Assembly (NCBI GenBank): GCA_934546745.1
Contig: CAKTDV010000020.1
Span: 1 to 51,990 of the forward strand
Length of the DNA stretch: 51,990 bases
From: an uncultured Desulfovibrio sp.
GTDB taxonomy: Bacteria > Desulfobacterota > Desulfovibrionia > Desulfovibrionales > Desulfovibrionaceae
Reading direction: 5' to 3'
The notes beneath the pieces were generated by a model. It saw only the letters and a program-made list of their open reading frames with translations. It was not told where the DNA came from and searched no databases. A program made the position numbers and the translations under genes. This document shows positions 16,655 to 25,419 of the stretch, in pieces. Positions within the stretch are counted from its first letter, which is position 1; each line of letters starts with the position of its first letter.

Positions 16655-17260
16655 ATGACGGGAAAAAATTCGCTGTGGCAGGGACTGGGCCGCTATCTGG
16701 ATGCGGTGCAGTTGGCGGCGGTACGCGGTGCGCGTGTGGGCGTGGCTGGCGCGGGAGGTCTGGGTTCCAATGCGGCGCTCATGCTGGCACGTTCCGGCGT
16801 GGAGGATTTTCTGCTGGTGGATGACGATACCGTTGATGTGTCAAATCTCAATCGCCAGCAATTCTGGCCGCGCCATGTGGGCATGCCCAAGGTTGATGCC
16901 CTGAAAAGCCTCTTGCTGGATCTGAATCCCGCGGCGCGGGTGGAGACGCGGCGTCTGCGGTTGACGGCGGACAATGTGGCGCGCGTTGTGCGGGACTGCC
17001 CGCTGTGGCTGGAGGCGCTGGATGGCGCGCGGGACAAACGGCTCTTTGTGGAAGCGGTCATGTCCGCTGGTCTGCGCGTGGCCTCGGCGTCGGGGATAGG
17101 CGGATACGGCCGGGAGCCTCTGGGACGCCGCAGAATGGGCCGTCTGATCGTTGTGGGAGATTTTTCCACAGATGTGGCGGAAGCGCCGCCCTTGGCCCCG
17201 CGCGTGACCGAGGCGGCTGCCTTGCTGGCGGATGCCGCCCTGACATGGATTTTGGAATAG
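16655..17260 (+). CDS. thiF: ThiF-family adenylyltransferase
   Basis: An E1-like protein of 201 residues. The ATP-binding loop GAGGLGSN is at 32-39, followed by DDDTVDVSNLNRQQF with the conserved Asp, Asn and Arg of the ThiF/MoeB fold. It is short and lacks the C-terminal extension and zinc cysteines of MoeB. This matches the small ThiF that adenylates the C-terminus of ThiS for thiamine thiazole synthesis in Desulfovibrio-like and clostridial thi operons. No thiS, thiG or thiH is adjacent here, so the assignment rests on family resemblance. The IS-derived element lies directly upstream and may have separated the gene from its former promoter or operon. Ribosome site weak (GGGTGGAAACGGC). Confidence 0.8.
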   Translation: MTGKNSLWQGLGRYLDAVQLAAVRGARVGVAGAGGLGSNAALMLARSGVEDFLLVDDDTVDVSNLNRQQFWPRHVGMPKVDALKSLLLDLNPAARVETRRLRLTADNVARVVRDCPLWLEALDGARDKRLFVEAVMSAGLRVASASGIGGYGREPLGRRRMGRLIVVGDFSTDVAEAPPLAPRVTEAAALLADAALTWILE

Positions 17261-17312
17261 TCTGGGGCGCGGAGCCATTTCGAGTCGGCCTTCTCCACCG
17301 CCGGGCGTTTCT

Positions 17313-17624
17313 TTATCTGTCCTTCTCCCTGCCCTCGCTGCCTTCCTCAAGCCAGCCCTGCAGGGCTTCGATGATCTTACGGGCCTGATCGGCGCTGGAA
17401 ATATTGAATTTTGACTGGGGACGGTATTCGCCACCGACCTTCTTGTACCGGCGGATGACGTATTTGTCCGGCCCGTAGCTGTCCGTCTGTGGACGCCATT
17501 CCTGATACCGGAAAATAATGGTCGTCCATGCGCCCTTGCTCAGAACGACTTTATCCAGCTCTTTGATCACGGTCTGACCGTTTTCCTCATAGGTAACGGT
17601 CAGGTCTTCTATGGCTTCACTCAA
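17313..17624 (-). CDS. Small conserved protein of unknown function
   Basis: A soluble 103-residue protein if started at TTG 17624, after GCGAGGACGCC; longer versions would add a low-quality arginine-rich extension. It opens SEAIEDLTVTYEENGQTVIKELDKV and has a compact aromatic core (WTTIIFRYQEW). It ends in a charged helix with many Glu and Lys. The sequence reads like a real folded domain: alternating beta-type segments, then an alpha helix with SSADQARKIIEALQGWL. I know no function. It converges with thiF, 52 bases away, and is followed by no obvious terminator. Confidence 0.75.
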   Translation of the reverse strand: MSEAIEDLTVTYEENGQTVIKELDKVVLSKGAWTTIIFRYQEWRPQTDSYGPDKYVIRRYKKVGGEYRPQSKFNISSADQARKIIEALQGWLEEGSEGREKDR

Positions 17625-17691
17625 GGCGTCCTCGCAAAAAAACGCAAAGCGGCCGCGCGGCGGCGTTCGGCGGTTGGGGTGTACGGGAAAG

Positions 17692-17737
17692 GAAAAAGAA
17701 CGGTGTTCCGGCGGGCGCGCCAACGCCGCCGGAACAC
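17692..17737 (-). terminator. Intrinsic terminator for the 79-residue protein gene
   Basis: A perfect 12-bp stem with arms GTGTTCCGGCGG is followed on the minus strand by CGTTCTTTTTCC. It terminates the gene ending at 17759. Confidence 0.8.
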
Positions 17738-17758
17738 TTTCCTCAGCTCATATCTGGA

Positions 17759-17998
17759 TCAGCCGGCATAGCTGGCCAGCAGGCCCTTGATGCTTTCCGG
17801 CAATTCAGGACGGCTGACCTCCATCTCCGCGGGGCCAGGACCGTAATTGCCACGCAGGTAGCGGGCGGAGGCGCTCCTGGCCATGAGTTCTTCGGCCAGT
17901 GTCAGCGTACCTCCACCACGAAGCTTACGGCCAAGCGTATGCAGCATATTTTCATTGCCGTTAAAAGAAGGCACGGTTATCCGGGCATCGCTTCGCAT
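17759..17998 (-). CDS. Small hypothetical protein
   Basis: A 79-residue protein with its own ribosome site (GGGAGGTTTTT) and a terminator, so it is very probably expressed. It has no signal peptide or membrane segment. The sequence is basic in the first half (LGRKLRGGGTLTLAEELMARSASARYL) with one likely amphipathic helix. The second half is proline and glycine richer and ends ESIKGLLASYAG. I recognise no motif. Family and role are unknown. Confidence 0.7.
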   Translation of the reverse strand: MRSDARITVPSFNGNENMLHTLGRKLRGGGTLTLAEELMARSASARYLRGNYGPGPAEMEVSRPELPESIKGLLASYAG

Positions 17999-18126
17999 AA
18001 AAACCTCCCTGGAGTTCGTCCCGCAGGCAGTTTCCTCTTTTTTCCTTCTGCCGCGGCCTGTCCTTTCTTTATACTCATTTCAGGAACGTACCGCAAGCCA
18101 TGACGGACCCGCCTCTCCGGCGGCAC

Positions 18127-19647
18127 TTATTCCTTGTCCTTGTTACGGAGCGCGGCGCGAAGCGCGGCCTCGTAGGTGCGGAGTACGGCAAGACGGCCGT
18201 ATTTCTTGTTTTCCGCGGGAATAATGTGCCAGGGAGCGTTGACGGCGCTGGTGCGGAGAAACATCTCGTCGGCTGCGCGGGCGTATTCCGTCCATTTCTC
18301 ACGATTACGCCAGTCCTCAGGGGTAATCTTGTACTGCTTCCAGGGGGTATTTTCCCGTTCATGGAAGCGCCGGAGCTGCTCTTCGGGAGAGATATGCAGC
18401 CAGAACTTGAGCAGGATGTTGTTGCGGGAGGTCAGCTGGTTTTCAAACTGGTTGATTTCCGCATAGGCACGGCTCCAGTCCTCGCGGGGCGTCAGTTTTT
18501 CCACGCGCTCGACAAGGACGCGGCCGTACCAGGAACGATCGTAAATAGTGACGAAACCGGAACGGGGGATATGCCTCCAGAAGCGCCAGAGATAGGGATG
18601 CGCCAATTCTTCGTCCGTAGGGGCGCTGATGGGGATGACGCGGGTGATGCGGGCGTCCACGGCGGAGGTGATACGGCGGATGGAGCCGCCCTTGCCCGAT
18701 GCGTCCCACCCCTCGAAAATCAGCGTGCTGGAAATACCTCGCCGGTAGGTGCGGTAGGAAAGGGTACGGATGCTCTCCTGAAGGGTGTTAAGTTCTTTCT
18801 TATAGCGTTCAGGCTGCTGGGAAACGGAAAGATCGATGGCGTCCAGCGTGGAGATCAGCGTCTCATCCCCGGCGTGCGGCGCGGGCGTCTCGCCGGTTTC
18901 CAGCGAGGCCATCTGCTTCAAGCGGAGGGCGCGGGCATCGTGGGCCGCAAGGGCGCGTTCCATACCGGCGATAATGGCGGAAGCGACGGAAAGCGTGCGG
19001 AAGTTGGGATCCGCCGCGTCGATGATGCTCCAGGGGGCGTTGTCGCGATCCGTAATCGTGATGGCACGCGAGGCGGCGTTGACCATCCCCTCATAATCGG
19101 CGGCCGTTTTCTTGTCATACGGGGAAAAATGCAGCAGGCCCTTACTGGTCAGACGTTTTTTGACGTTGGCGGCATGGGTCTTTTTGTCCAGATGCAGCCA
19201 GAGCTTGACGATACCCATGCCCGCGTCGGCAAGTTCGGATTCCAGGGCGCACCATTGATGCATGTGTTTTGAGAAGCCGGCGTCATCGAGCTTGCCGCAG
19301 CAGAGGCGGCGCAGATCGTCGCTGTACCAGCCGTCGTAGAAGACGCCGGTTTCTCCGGCGGGAGGCAGGCAGCGCCAGAAACGCCAGGCTCGCGGACGGG
19401 TGCGCTCCTCATCCGTAGCCATCCAGAATATGTGGTTGCGGACGCGCTTGCTGTCCATCCATTCGGAAAGCATGTTGACAATGGCGCCCCGGCCTGAGCC
19501 TTCCAGCCCGGCAACGATGATCAGAATGGGGATGCGGCGCTCAAGACACTGACGCTGGGCGTTGAAAAGGCGCAGGCGCAACGCCGGCGCCTTCTGTTCA
19601 AATTCCTTGTCGCTGTATGTGCGCCCGAGGGCGGCGGATTCAAACAT
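18127..19647 (-). CDS. pap: Polyphosphate:AMP phosphotransferase (two-domain PPK2)
   Basis: The 506-residue protein is two tandem PPK2 domains, the architecture of class II PPK2 enzymes (Pap). These phosphorylate AMP to ADP with polyphosphate. The C-terminal domain (about 275-500) has an intact Walker A GWDASGKG (313-320) and the lid residues YDRSWYGRV. The N-terminal domain (about 1-240) has GLEGSGRG (47-54) and a degenerate YDGWYSDD, consistent with a family in which the C-terminal half is catalytic. ATG at 19647 follows CCAAGGAGCCCTTC. The gene is probably monocistronic. With adenylate kinase it would regenerate ATP from stored polyphosphate, useful given the AMP produced in sulfate-related metabolism. 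Confidence 0.92.
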   Translation of the reverse strand: MFESAALGRTYSDKEFEQKAPALRLRLFNAQRQCLERRIPILIIVAGLEGSGRGAIVNMLSEWMDSKRVRNHIFWMATDEERTRPRAWRFWRCLPPAGETGVFYDGWYSDDLRRLCCGKLDDAGFSKHMHQWCALESELADAGMGIVKLWLHLDKKTHAANVKKRLTSKGLLHFSPYDKKTAADYEGMVNAASRAITITDRDNAPWSIIDAADPNFRTLSVASAIIAGMERALAAHDARALRLKQMASLETGETPAPHAGDETLISTLDAIDLSVSQQPERYKKELNTLQESIRTLSYRTYRRGISSTLIFEGWDASGKGGSIRRITSAVDARITRVIPISAPTDEELAHPYLWRFWRHIPRSGFVTIYDRSWYGRVLVERVEKLTPREDWSRAYAEINQFENQLTSRNNILLKFWLHISPEEQLRRFHERENTPWKQYKITPEDWRNREKWTEYARAADEMFLRTSAVNAPWHIIPAENKKYGRLAVLRTYEAALRAALRNKDKE

Positions 19648-19824
19648 GAAGGGCTCCTTGGCCGCGGGACATCATGCGCAGGCACTGTCCCGCGAGGCGA
19701 TTTCCGGTGTCGTGAAGAAGAGAGATGGCAGTATCTCTCACTTCGCTCCAGAAAAAAAGCTTTTTTTCACATACCGGAAAACACGGAGGCCGCCTCCTGC
19801 GGACAGGCACGCGGAAAGACCCCG

Positions 19825-20535
19825 TCAGCTCCACGCGCGGCAGCGGCGGCATTCCTTCAGCCAGCGGCGGCAGACTTCCCGCCCGGCCGCTGCCGCCCTC
19901 GCGCCAAGACGGCGCGCGCCATCGCGGATGACGCACGGATCAACGCCCGCCCCGGCCAGTTCGCAGCAGTGCCCCACAAGCCAGTCCTCCATGCGGGCCG
20001 CGTCCGCCTCCACATGGAATTGCAGGGCAAGCTGACCAAATCCCAGCGAAAACGCCTGATGCGGCGTCACGTCACTGGATGCCAGCAGGCGCGCTCCCGG
20101 TGGCAGATCAAAGGTGTCGCCGTGCCAATGCAGCACGGGCGCGTCCCGCAAGGGCGCCAGAACTCCCTCTCCGCCTTCGGGGGTCAGCGTTACCGATCCC
20201 CAGCCGATTTCCTTCCGCGCTCCCGGATAGACGCGCGCGCCCAAGGCGGCGGCCATGAGCTGCGCCCCCAGGCAGACACCCAGCAACGGCAGCCCCGCCT
20301 CAAGACGCGCCTTCACAAGCCGCAATTCCTCCCGTAGAAAGGGATAGCGCGCCTCGTCGCCCACGCCTATGGGTCCGCCCAGCACCACGGCCAGATCGGC
20401 TTCCAGCCAGGCCTTGCCGTCGTACTCGCAGCGGCCGCAGTCCCAGTATTCAAGGGACGCGCCCTGTTCATGCAGCACCGGCGCGAATACGCCGAGATCC
20501 TCAAACGCCAAATGCCGTAACGCTATACAATGCAC
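19825..20535 (-). CDS. Class I glutamine amidotransferase-like protein
   Basis: A 236-residue stand-alone class I GATase domain. The nucleophile elbow is GVCLGAQ with Cys88, and the His-Glu pair is in LQFHVEAD. The oxyanion glycine pair is in VLGGPIGV. This resembles the GuaA-like amidotransferase family whose partners and substrates vary (glutamine hydrolysis, gamma-glutamyl peptide cleavage), so the reaction is not assigned. Translation most likely starts at GTG 20535, which follows GGGGGAGTACT; further upstream would run into gluQ. It sits 38 bases after gluQ on the same strand and is probably cotranscribed. A long A/T palindrome (19751-19768) lies downstream. Confidence 0.85.
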   Translation of the reverse strand: MHCIALRHLAFEDLGVFAPVLHEQGASLEYWDCGRCEYDGKAWLEADLAVVLGGPIGVGDEARYPFLREELRLVKARLEAGLPLLGVCLGAQLMAAALGARVYPGARKEIGWGSVTLTPEGGEGVLAPLRDAPVLHWHGDTFDLPPGARLLASSDVTPHQAFSLGFGQLALQFHVEADAARMEDWLVGHCCELAGAGVDPCVIRDGARRLGARAAAAGREVCRRWLKECRRCRAWS

Positions 20536-20573
20536 AGTACTCCCCCGAATAACGAAGACGAAAAAATGCTTTT

Positions 20574-21620
20574 TCAGAAATTTTCTCGCAGAAGGCACGC
20601 ATCCACCCGGATGTCCTCACGCGGGACGCGGGACCAGGAAAAGGCGCGGACAAGTTCCCGCGGATGGACGGATCGCGCATGCGGCAGGCAGCCCGCCCAG
20701 AATCCCAGCAGTCCGATGATGCACCCCGGCGGAACGCCCTGTTCCCGCAACGCCGCCAGCGTCAAACTCCGATGGCGCTTGGCAAAGCGTTCCCCTTCAC
20801 CGTCCAGCAGCAAGGGGAAATGGGCATAACGCGGCGCGGGCAGGCCCAGCAGATGCAGAAGCGCCAGCTGGCGCGGTGTCGACGGCAGGATATCCCGTCC
20901 CCGCGCCACCTCCGTTATGCCCATGAGACCGTCGTCCAGAGCCGTCGCCAGCTGATAGGCCACGACGCCGTCGGAGCGCCGCAGGGCGAAATTGCCGCCG
21001 CACTCATCCAGCCTTGCCGCCTGTGGCCCCATGACAGCGTCCTCAAAGCTCCAGAGGCTGTCCGGGCAACGCAGACGCACACAGGGCCGCCGTCCGGCGG
21101 AGAGCCGCGCCATCCGTTCCCCGTCGCTCAGATGGCGGCAGGTGCCCGGATAAGGCGCGCACCGCTCGTCCTCGTGCGGCGCTCCGGCCAGCTGGCGCAC
21201 TTCCCTGCGCGTACAGAAGCAGGGGTAGGTCATCCCCCCCGCCTCCAGCGCCGCCAGAGCCGCCTCATAGATTGCCGCACGGCGGCTTTGGTGGAAAAAG
21301 GAGCCTTCCATCCCGGCCTGGGGCCACGAGGGCATGTCTCCGCACAGGCCCCCCGGCCCATAGTCCCAATCCAGCCCCAGCCAGCGCAGATCCTCCAGCA
21401 GCGCCGCGACGTATTCCGGGCGGGAACGCTGGGGATCGATGTCCTCCAGCCGGAGAAGCAGTTCCCCACCCCGCGCGCGTATGCTCAGCCATGCCAGCAG
21501 AAAGGCCCAGGCGTTACCCAGATGCAACAGGCCCGTCGGGCTGGGCGCGAGGCGTCCACGCACACCGGCGGGAGGCGGCAGACGCCAGTCCGGCAACGGC
21601 GTGAAGGCTACCGGTTCCAC
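20574..21620 (-). CDS. gluQ: Glutamyl-Q tRNA(Asp) synthetase
   Basis: GluQ is a truncated glutamyl-tRNA synthetase paralogue that attaches glutamate to queuosine at the tRNA-Asp wobble base. The class I motif appears as APSPTGLLHLGN (25-36). The zinc-binding segment is CFCTRREV followed by CAPYPGTC, typical of GluQ. The KMSKS-like loop is degenerate (FAKRHRSLT). No anticodon-binding domain is present. I start it at GTG 21620, inside the last codons of the rhodanese gene, which gives 348 residues, somewhat longer than usual. The long open frame upstream is only the antisense-like shadow of the rhodanese gene. The operon order is rhodanese, gluQ, amidotransferase. Confidence 0.9.
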   Translation of the reverse strand: MEPVAFTPLPDWRLPPPAGVRGRLAPSPTGLLHLGNAWAFLLAWLSIRARGGELLLRLEDIDPQRSRPEYVAALLEDLRWLGLDWDYGPGGLCGDMPSWPQAGMEGSFFHQSRRAAIYEAALAALEAGGMTYPCFCTRREVRQLAGAPHEDERCAPYPGTCRHLSDGERMARLSAGRRPCVRLRCPDSLWSFEDAVMGPQAARLDECGGNFALRRSDGVVAYQLATALDDGLMGITEVARGRDILPSTPRQLALLHLLGLPAPRYAHFPLLLDGEGERFAKRHRSLTLAALREQGVPPGCIIGLLGFWAGCLPHARSVHPRELVRAFSWSRVPREDIRVDACLLRENF

Positions 21621-22126
21621 GGCATGCGCTTCAGAAGCAGCCCAAGACCGCAAAAACCCGTCACTCCGGCGACGGTCAGGCCGGCCGCCACAAAGGCCGT
21701 CAGCCAGAGGGCGGGAGGCCACGCCAGACTGCCCAGCAGGCCCAGCAGCGACAACGTTCCCGCGCCGATCTGCATCTGGCGCTGCAGGGAGATGGTTTTT
21801 TTGCCCCGCTCCACAGGCAGATTCGCCTGTACCCAGGCATTGACGCCGCCTTCCATCTGCCACGCCGGGCCGCCGGCCACCTCGGCCAGCAAGACACTCC
21901 CATCGCTGGTACGCCGCCCGGAACGGCAGCAGAAGACAACGGGCCTGTCCTCTCCGGATGCGGGCAAGGCCGCCCAGCGGATGACCGACAGAGGCGCGAC
22001 TTCCGCCCCCGGTATCCGCAAGGCCGCGACCTCTTCCGGTTCGCGTATGTCCACAAGGCGTATCGTCCCCGCTTCCATCCGGCGCAGCACTTCCTGCGCC
22101 GTCATTTTGGGCAACAATAGTGCCAT
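21608..22126 (-). CDS. Rhodanese-like protein with DUF2892-type membrane tail
   Basis: The 172-residue protein has a rhodanese domain (about 5-105) with the active-site loop CCRSGRRT, the nucleophile being Cys67. Two C-terminal hydrophobic segments follow (about 120-165), as in the YgaP architecture where the tail anchors the domain to the membrane. Such proteins transfer sulfane sulfur to cyanide in vitro; the natural acceptor is unknown. ATG at 22126 follows GGGAGATTCCCT. The stop overlaps the gluQ start by 13 bases. A sulfurtransferase next to a tRNA-modifying enzyme is suggestive but gluQ chemistry does not use sulfur, so the link is probably only operonic. Confidence 0.9.
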   Translation of the reverse strand: MALLLPKMTAQEVLRRMEAGTIRLVDIREPEEVAALRIPGAEVAPLSVIRWAALPASGEDRPVVFCCRSGRRTSDGSVLLAEVAGGPAWQMEGGVNAWVQANLPVERGKKTISLQRQMQIGAGTLSLLGLLGSLAWPPALWLTAFVAAGLTVAGVTGFCGLGLLLKRMPWNR

Positions 22127-22199
22127 AGGGAATCTCCCTGTTGCTTTTGAGCATGTTGCTTTTGAAGTTTGTCCATTGCAAGCACGCCCCCGCACCGCT

Positions 22200-23462
22200 C
22201 TAGAGCATCATGGCCGGGAACGGGGCCGCGCCTGGGGAGTCGCCGTCTGTACCGGCATTGAGCGCCCTGCCTCCCGAGGGCGTTACCGCGAACGTATGTT
22301 CGAGGCCGATCATGCCGTAGGGCGGCAGGGCTATTTTGGGCTCCAGCGCAATAACGGCGCCTTCCTCCAGCGGGATGTCAAATTCCCGGGCGATAGCGGG
22401 AAATTCGTCCATTTCCAGTCCGATGCCATGCCCCACGAAACGGGCCTGATCCGGACCGCACCCCATGAAGCCGCCGGAAAAACCGTGGGAGGCGGCAATG
22501 GCGCTGGCCTCCTCCCACAGGCTGGAAGGCGTGACGCCGGGCCGCAGCCGCGCGACAAGGGCCGTCTCCACGGCACGGCAGCAGTCGTGCGCGCGCCGTA
22601 GCGCATCCGGCACGGGCACGGTCGCATCCCAGAAACATTGGGTACGATCCGCCACATAGCCCTGCCATGCGAAAGGCACATCCACAGCGAGGATCTCGCC
22701 GCTTTTCCAGATGGCGGCGGCATTGCCGCCAAACGGCATGGCGGGCGTCCCGCCTACCGTCCCCAGTGGGCCGTCAAAGGCCGTTGTCAGGAGGGCGGAA
22801 GCTCCGGCGGAAACACAGCCGGGAACAGCGCGCCCCGGCGGCGCGATACGCACCAGTCCGTCATGGCCGGCCTCGTGGTACAGGGATTCCAGCTTCTGGA
22901 AAACGGCACCTTCGCGCATGCCCGGACGCAGCCAGCCGCCCAGCTCTCGCAGGCAGGCCGCCTGCCGCCGCCCCGCTTCGGCCATGCGGGCAATTTCCCA
23001 GGGGGTTTTGGTCATCCGTGCCAGACGCACCACCGTATCGCCGGAGGCCAGCGTCACTCCCTTCAGACGCGCCTGGAGCAACTGTCCGGCGCTCCAGGTC
23101 GTCCAGCCCATGTCCACCAGCACAGGCGCATCCGCCGGCAGGGGTACGCCCGCCCCGGCGCACAGCCCCGGCACATCGCCGTAGGAACGGTAGGATGCCA
23201 GCGGCAGGGAGGATTCCCAGGCCGCCCGATCCTGCGCGCGCCGTACCAGCAGCAGAGGTTCCCCTTCGCGCGGCAGCCAGACGAGACCCGCCGCCAGCGT
23301 ACCTGACGCGTACAGAATGTTCACATCGCCAAGCAGCAACAGCCCGCCGGCATCTGGGGCAAGGCGCGCCATGCCGTTTCGCAGACGCGCGTGACGCGCG
23401 CGCAGTTCCTCTTCAGGCACGACGGCCAGATCGCTTTCCTTCAGGCGCTTGCGTACTTCCAC
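22200..23462 (-). CDS. M24 family metallopeptidase (Xaa-Pro aminopeptidase-like)
   Basis: A 420-residue protein with a creatinase N-terminal domain (about 20-160) and a pita-bread M24 domain (about 175-400). The five metal ligands appear as two Asp in VDVPFAWQGYVADRT, His in GHGIGLEMDEFP, Glu in ALEPK and Glu in GLEHTF. This supports a dinuclear aminopeptidase P/Xaa-Pro peptidase; substrate range is not predictable and some relatives are dipeptidases. The start is GTG at 23462 with the strong site GAGGAGGAAGAGCC. The promoter probably lies in the AT-rich region shared with the divergent FAD oxidoreductase gene. Confidence 0.9.
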   Translation of the reverse strand: MEVRKRLKESDLAVVPEEELRARHARLRNGMARLAPDAGGLLLLGDVNILYASGTLAAGLVWLPREGEPLLLVRRAQDRAAWESSLPLASYRSYGDVPGLCAGAGVPLPADAPVLVDMGWTTWSAGQLLQARLKGVTLASGDTVVRLARMTKTPWEIARMAEAGRRQAACLRELGGWLRPGMREGAVFQKLESLYHEAGHDGLVRIAPPGRAVPGCVSAGASALLTTAFDGPLGTVGGTPAMPFGGNAAAIWKSGEILAVDVPFAWQGYVADRTQCFWDATVPVPDALRRAHDCCRAVETALVARLRPGVTPSSLWEEASAIAASHGFSGGFMGCGPDQARFVGHGIGLEMDEFPAIAREFDIPLEEGAVIALEPKIALPPYGMIGLEHTFAVTPSGGRALNAGTDGDSPGAAPFPAMML

Positions 23463-23841
23463 GGCTCTTCCTCCTCACCGGCGTCCTTTTCTCAAGGATC
23501 ACAACTGGCATCCTAATTTTTTCTTGTCATAACTTGCTATTAGCCTTTTCATCAGCTCTAAACCAGCTATTTATTTGTTCCGTATTATGTTATAATGTAA
23601 CATTAATTTTTCAAAAAAATTATTTTAATTATTTGAAATTATTGCATTTATAAGAAACTATATGTAAAAATACATAAAAATTTCAAACATACTTGACTTT
23701 TTGGGGAAGATTATCGACAATTCTGGAACAGGGTAGTTTTATTCGGAACGACATGCTCCCTGCATGAGAACCGTCAACCAGAGATCCAGAAGACCGGGCA
23801 GACCGTGCTCTTCTGACAACCTTTCCCAATCGGAGGATGCT
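23463..23841. promoter_or_regulatory. AT-rich divergent regulatory region
   Basis: This 379-bp gap is much more AT-rich than its surroundings from about 23505 to 23725. It contains TAATGT-A-ACATTA (23593-23605) and TATGTA-4-TACATA (23661-23676), both perfect inverted repeats. A candidate promoter has TTGACT at 23693 and GACAAT 17 bases later. It probably drives the FAD/RidA/MFS module rightwards and may serve the M24 peptidase leftwards. Operator identity is inference. Confidence 0.5.
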
Positions 23842-25218
23842 ATGAGAGACGCTATTGTTATCGGTGGTGGTATTGCCGGCATGTCCGCAGCTTGGCGTCT
23901 GCGTGATACGGATGTAATTGTTCTAGAAGCCAGTAATCGCATCGGTGGCCGTCTGCGTTCCGAGCGTCGTGGCAAATACTGGCTGAACTGGGGCGGTCAT
24001 GTTTTTGGCGGCCCGGGTTCCTATGCTGAAAAGCTGCTGCAGGAAGTAGGCGTCGACGCCCTTGATCTCTCTGGATCCTTCTCAGCCCTCTCCTTCAAGG
24101 GCAAGACTCTCAATGGCGGCAACGTGAACCTGTACCCCTTCAAGCTGCCCATTTCTTGGGGCGCCCGCTGGGAGATTGTCAGGGCTGGCCTCAAAGTCAT
24201 GCGCGCTGTCAAGGCCTATGGCAAGGTCAACAAGCCCCGCAAGGGGGAAGACTATCGAGTGCGCCAGCAGCGCATCTACGACTTCATGGCCGACAAGACA
24301 TTCTCTGAATTTACCGGTCCCCTGTCTCCCGAAGCTGATGCCTTCTTCCGCCCGACGGTCTCTCGTTCCTCCGGTGATCCTGAAGAGATCTCGGCCGGTG
24401 CCGGCGTCGGTTACTTCCTGCTGGTATGGGATAAGAAGTCCGGTCTCGCCCGTAACATCGTGGGCGGTGCTGCGACCCTGCCCCAGGCCATCGCCTATAA
24501 GCTGGGCGACAAGGTGAAGATGGGTGCCGAAGTGCTGAGCGTGATTCAGCATCCTGACCATGTAGAAGTGACCTACAGGCAGGACGGCAAGGAACGTACG
24601 GAAAAGGCCCGCTACTGTGTGATGACTACCCCTGCGACCATCACGCATCGTGTGACCAAGGGCCTTGATCCCGTGGTGCATGACGCCCTCGGCAAGATCA
24701 AGTACGGCCACTATGTTTCCGCCGCCTTCCTGACCAACGAGACGGGCCGTCACTCTTGGGACGATGTGTATGCTTACTGCACACCGCAGCGATCCTTCAA
24801 CATCGCCTTCAACATGTCCAACCTGGTTCGCTCCATGGAAGCCGGCGAACGCGCCCCTGGTTCCTCTTTCATGGTATTTTCGCCAGCGTCCTTGGCGCGC
24901 AAGCTGATCAACCTCCCTGATGAACAGGTGCTGGACATCTATCTGAAGGACTTGGAAGAAGTCTTCCCCGGCTTCAACAATATCATGGTCGAAGGTCATG
25001 TGCAGAAATTCCACGACGGCCTAGCCTACTGTTTCCCCGGTCGCAATAAGCTGCAGCCCATGCTGATGCGCCCCGCGCACCGCGTGTACCTTGCCGGAGA
25101 CTACTTGGGTTCTTGGTATACGGAAACGGCTATCCAGACGGGTTTGCTGGCCGGAGAAGACATCAACAGCAAGCTGTTCACCGAAGGTCTGATGCCTGAT
25201 AATGGCTTCACTTACTAG
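23842..25218 (+). CDS. FAD-dependent amine oxidase-like oxidoreductase
   Basis: A 458-residue flavoprotein of the amine oxidase/protoporphyrinogen oxidase superfamily. The N-terminal dinucleotide loop is GGGIAGMSAAWRL, with the following acidic residue in VIVLEAS and the conserved GGRLRS motif. A C-terminal FAD segment VYLAGDYLGSWYTETAIQTGLLAGE matches the family, given here in part. These enzymes oxidise amines to imines or desaturate C-C/C-N bonds; the substrate is unknown. The start ATG follows CGGAGGATGCT. The gene leads a plus-strand module with RidA, an MFS transporter and a small membrane protein. Codon use is enriched in GGT, CGT and TCT relative to neighbours, hinting at strong expression or a separate origin. 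Confidence 0.85.
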   Translation: MRDAIVIGGGIAGMSAAWRLRDTDVIVLEASNRIGGRLRSERRGKYWLNWGGHVFGGPGSYAEKLLQEVGVDALDLSGSFSALSFKGKTLNGGNVNLYPFKLPISWGARWEIVRAGLKVMRAVKAYGKVNKPRKGEDYRVRQQRIYDFMADKTFSEFTGPLSPEADAFFRPTVSRSSGDPEEISAGAGVGYFLLVWDKKSGLARNIVGGAATLPQAIAYKLGDKVKMGAEVLSVIQHPDHVEVTYRQDGKERTEKARYCVMTTPATITHRVTKGLDPVVHDALGKIKYGHYVSAAFLTNETGRHSWDDVYAYCTPQRSFNIAFNMSNLVRSMEAGERAPGSSFMVFSPASLARKLINLPDEQVLDIYLKDLEEVFPGFNNIMVEGHVQKFHDGLAYCFPGRNKLQPMLMRPAHRVYLAGDYLGSWYTETAIQTGLLAGEDINSKLFTEGLMPDNGFTY

Positions 25219-25226
25219 CGAATTTT

Positions 25227-25254
25227 GCCTTTGAAGTTTGTCAATTTCAAAGGC
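25227..25254 (+). repeat. Post-stop hairpin related to the one after the OsmC gene
   Basis: GCCTTTGAA and TTCAAAGGC pair around a 10-base loop, nine bases after the stop. Arm sequences and downstream GATGCTG resemble 13178-13203 and its flank. Confidence 0.5.
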
Positions 25255-25419
25255 GATGCTGCCCATGCACAACGCAAAAAATGCGCTTTTCCCTGCGCTT
25301 GGGCGAGGGTGCCCCTTACGCGGGCCCGAAGCGATTGCATTTCAATGTAAGAACTCTAGAGACTGTACAATCATGACCGGGGGAGGCAATGCCCCCGAGG
25401 AGTATAGAGGAGCGCAATC

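Noticed and set aside
20574..22181. A 535-residue fusion of unknown sequence with GluQ
   Set aside because: The N-terminal part is just the rhodanese gene read in another frame; GluQ motifs begin only after 21620.
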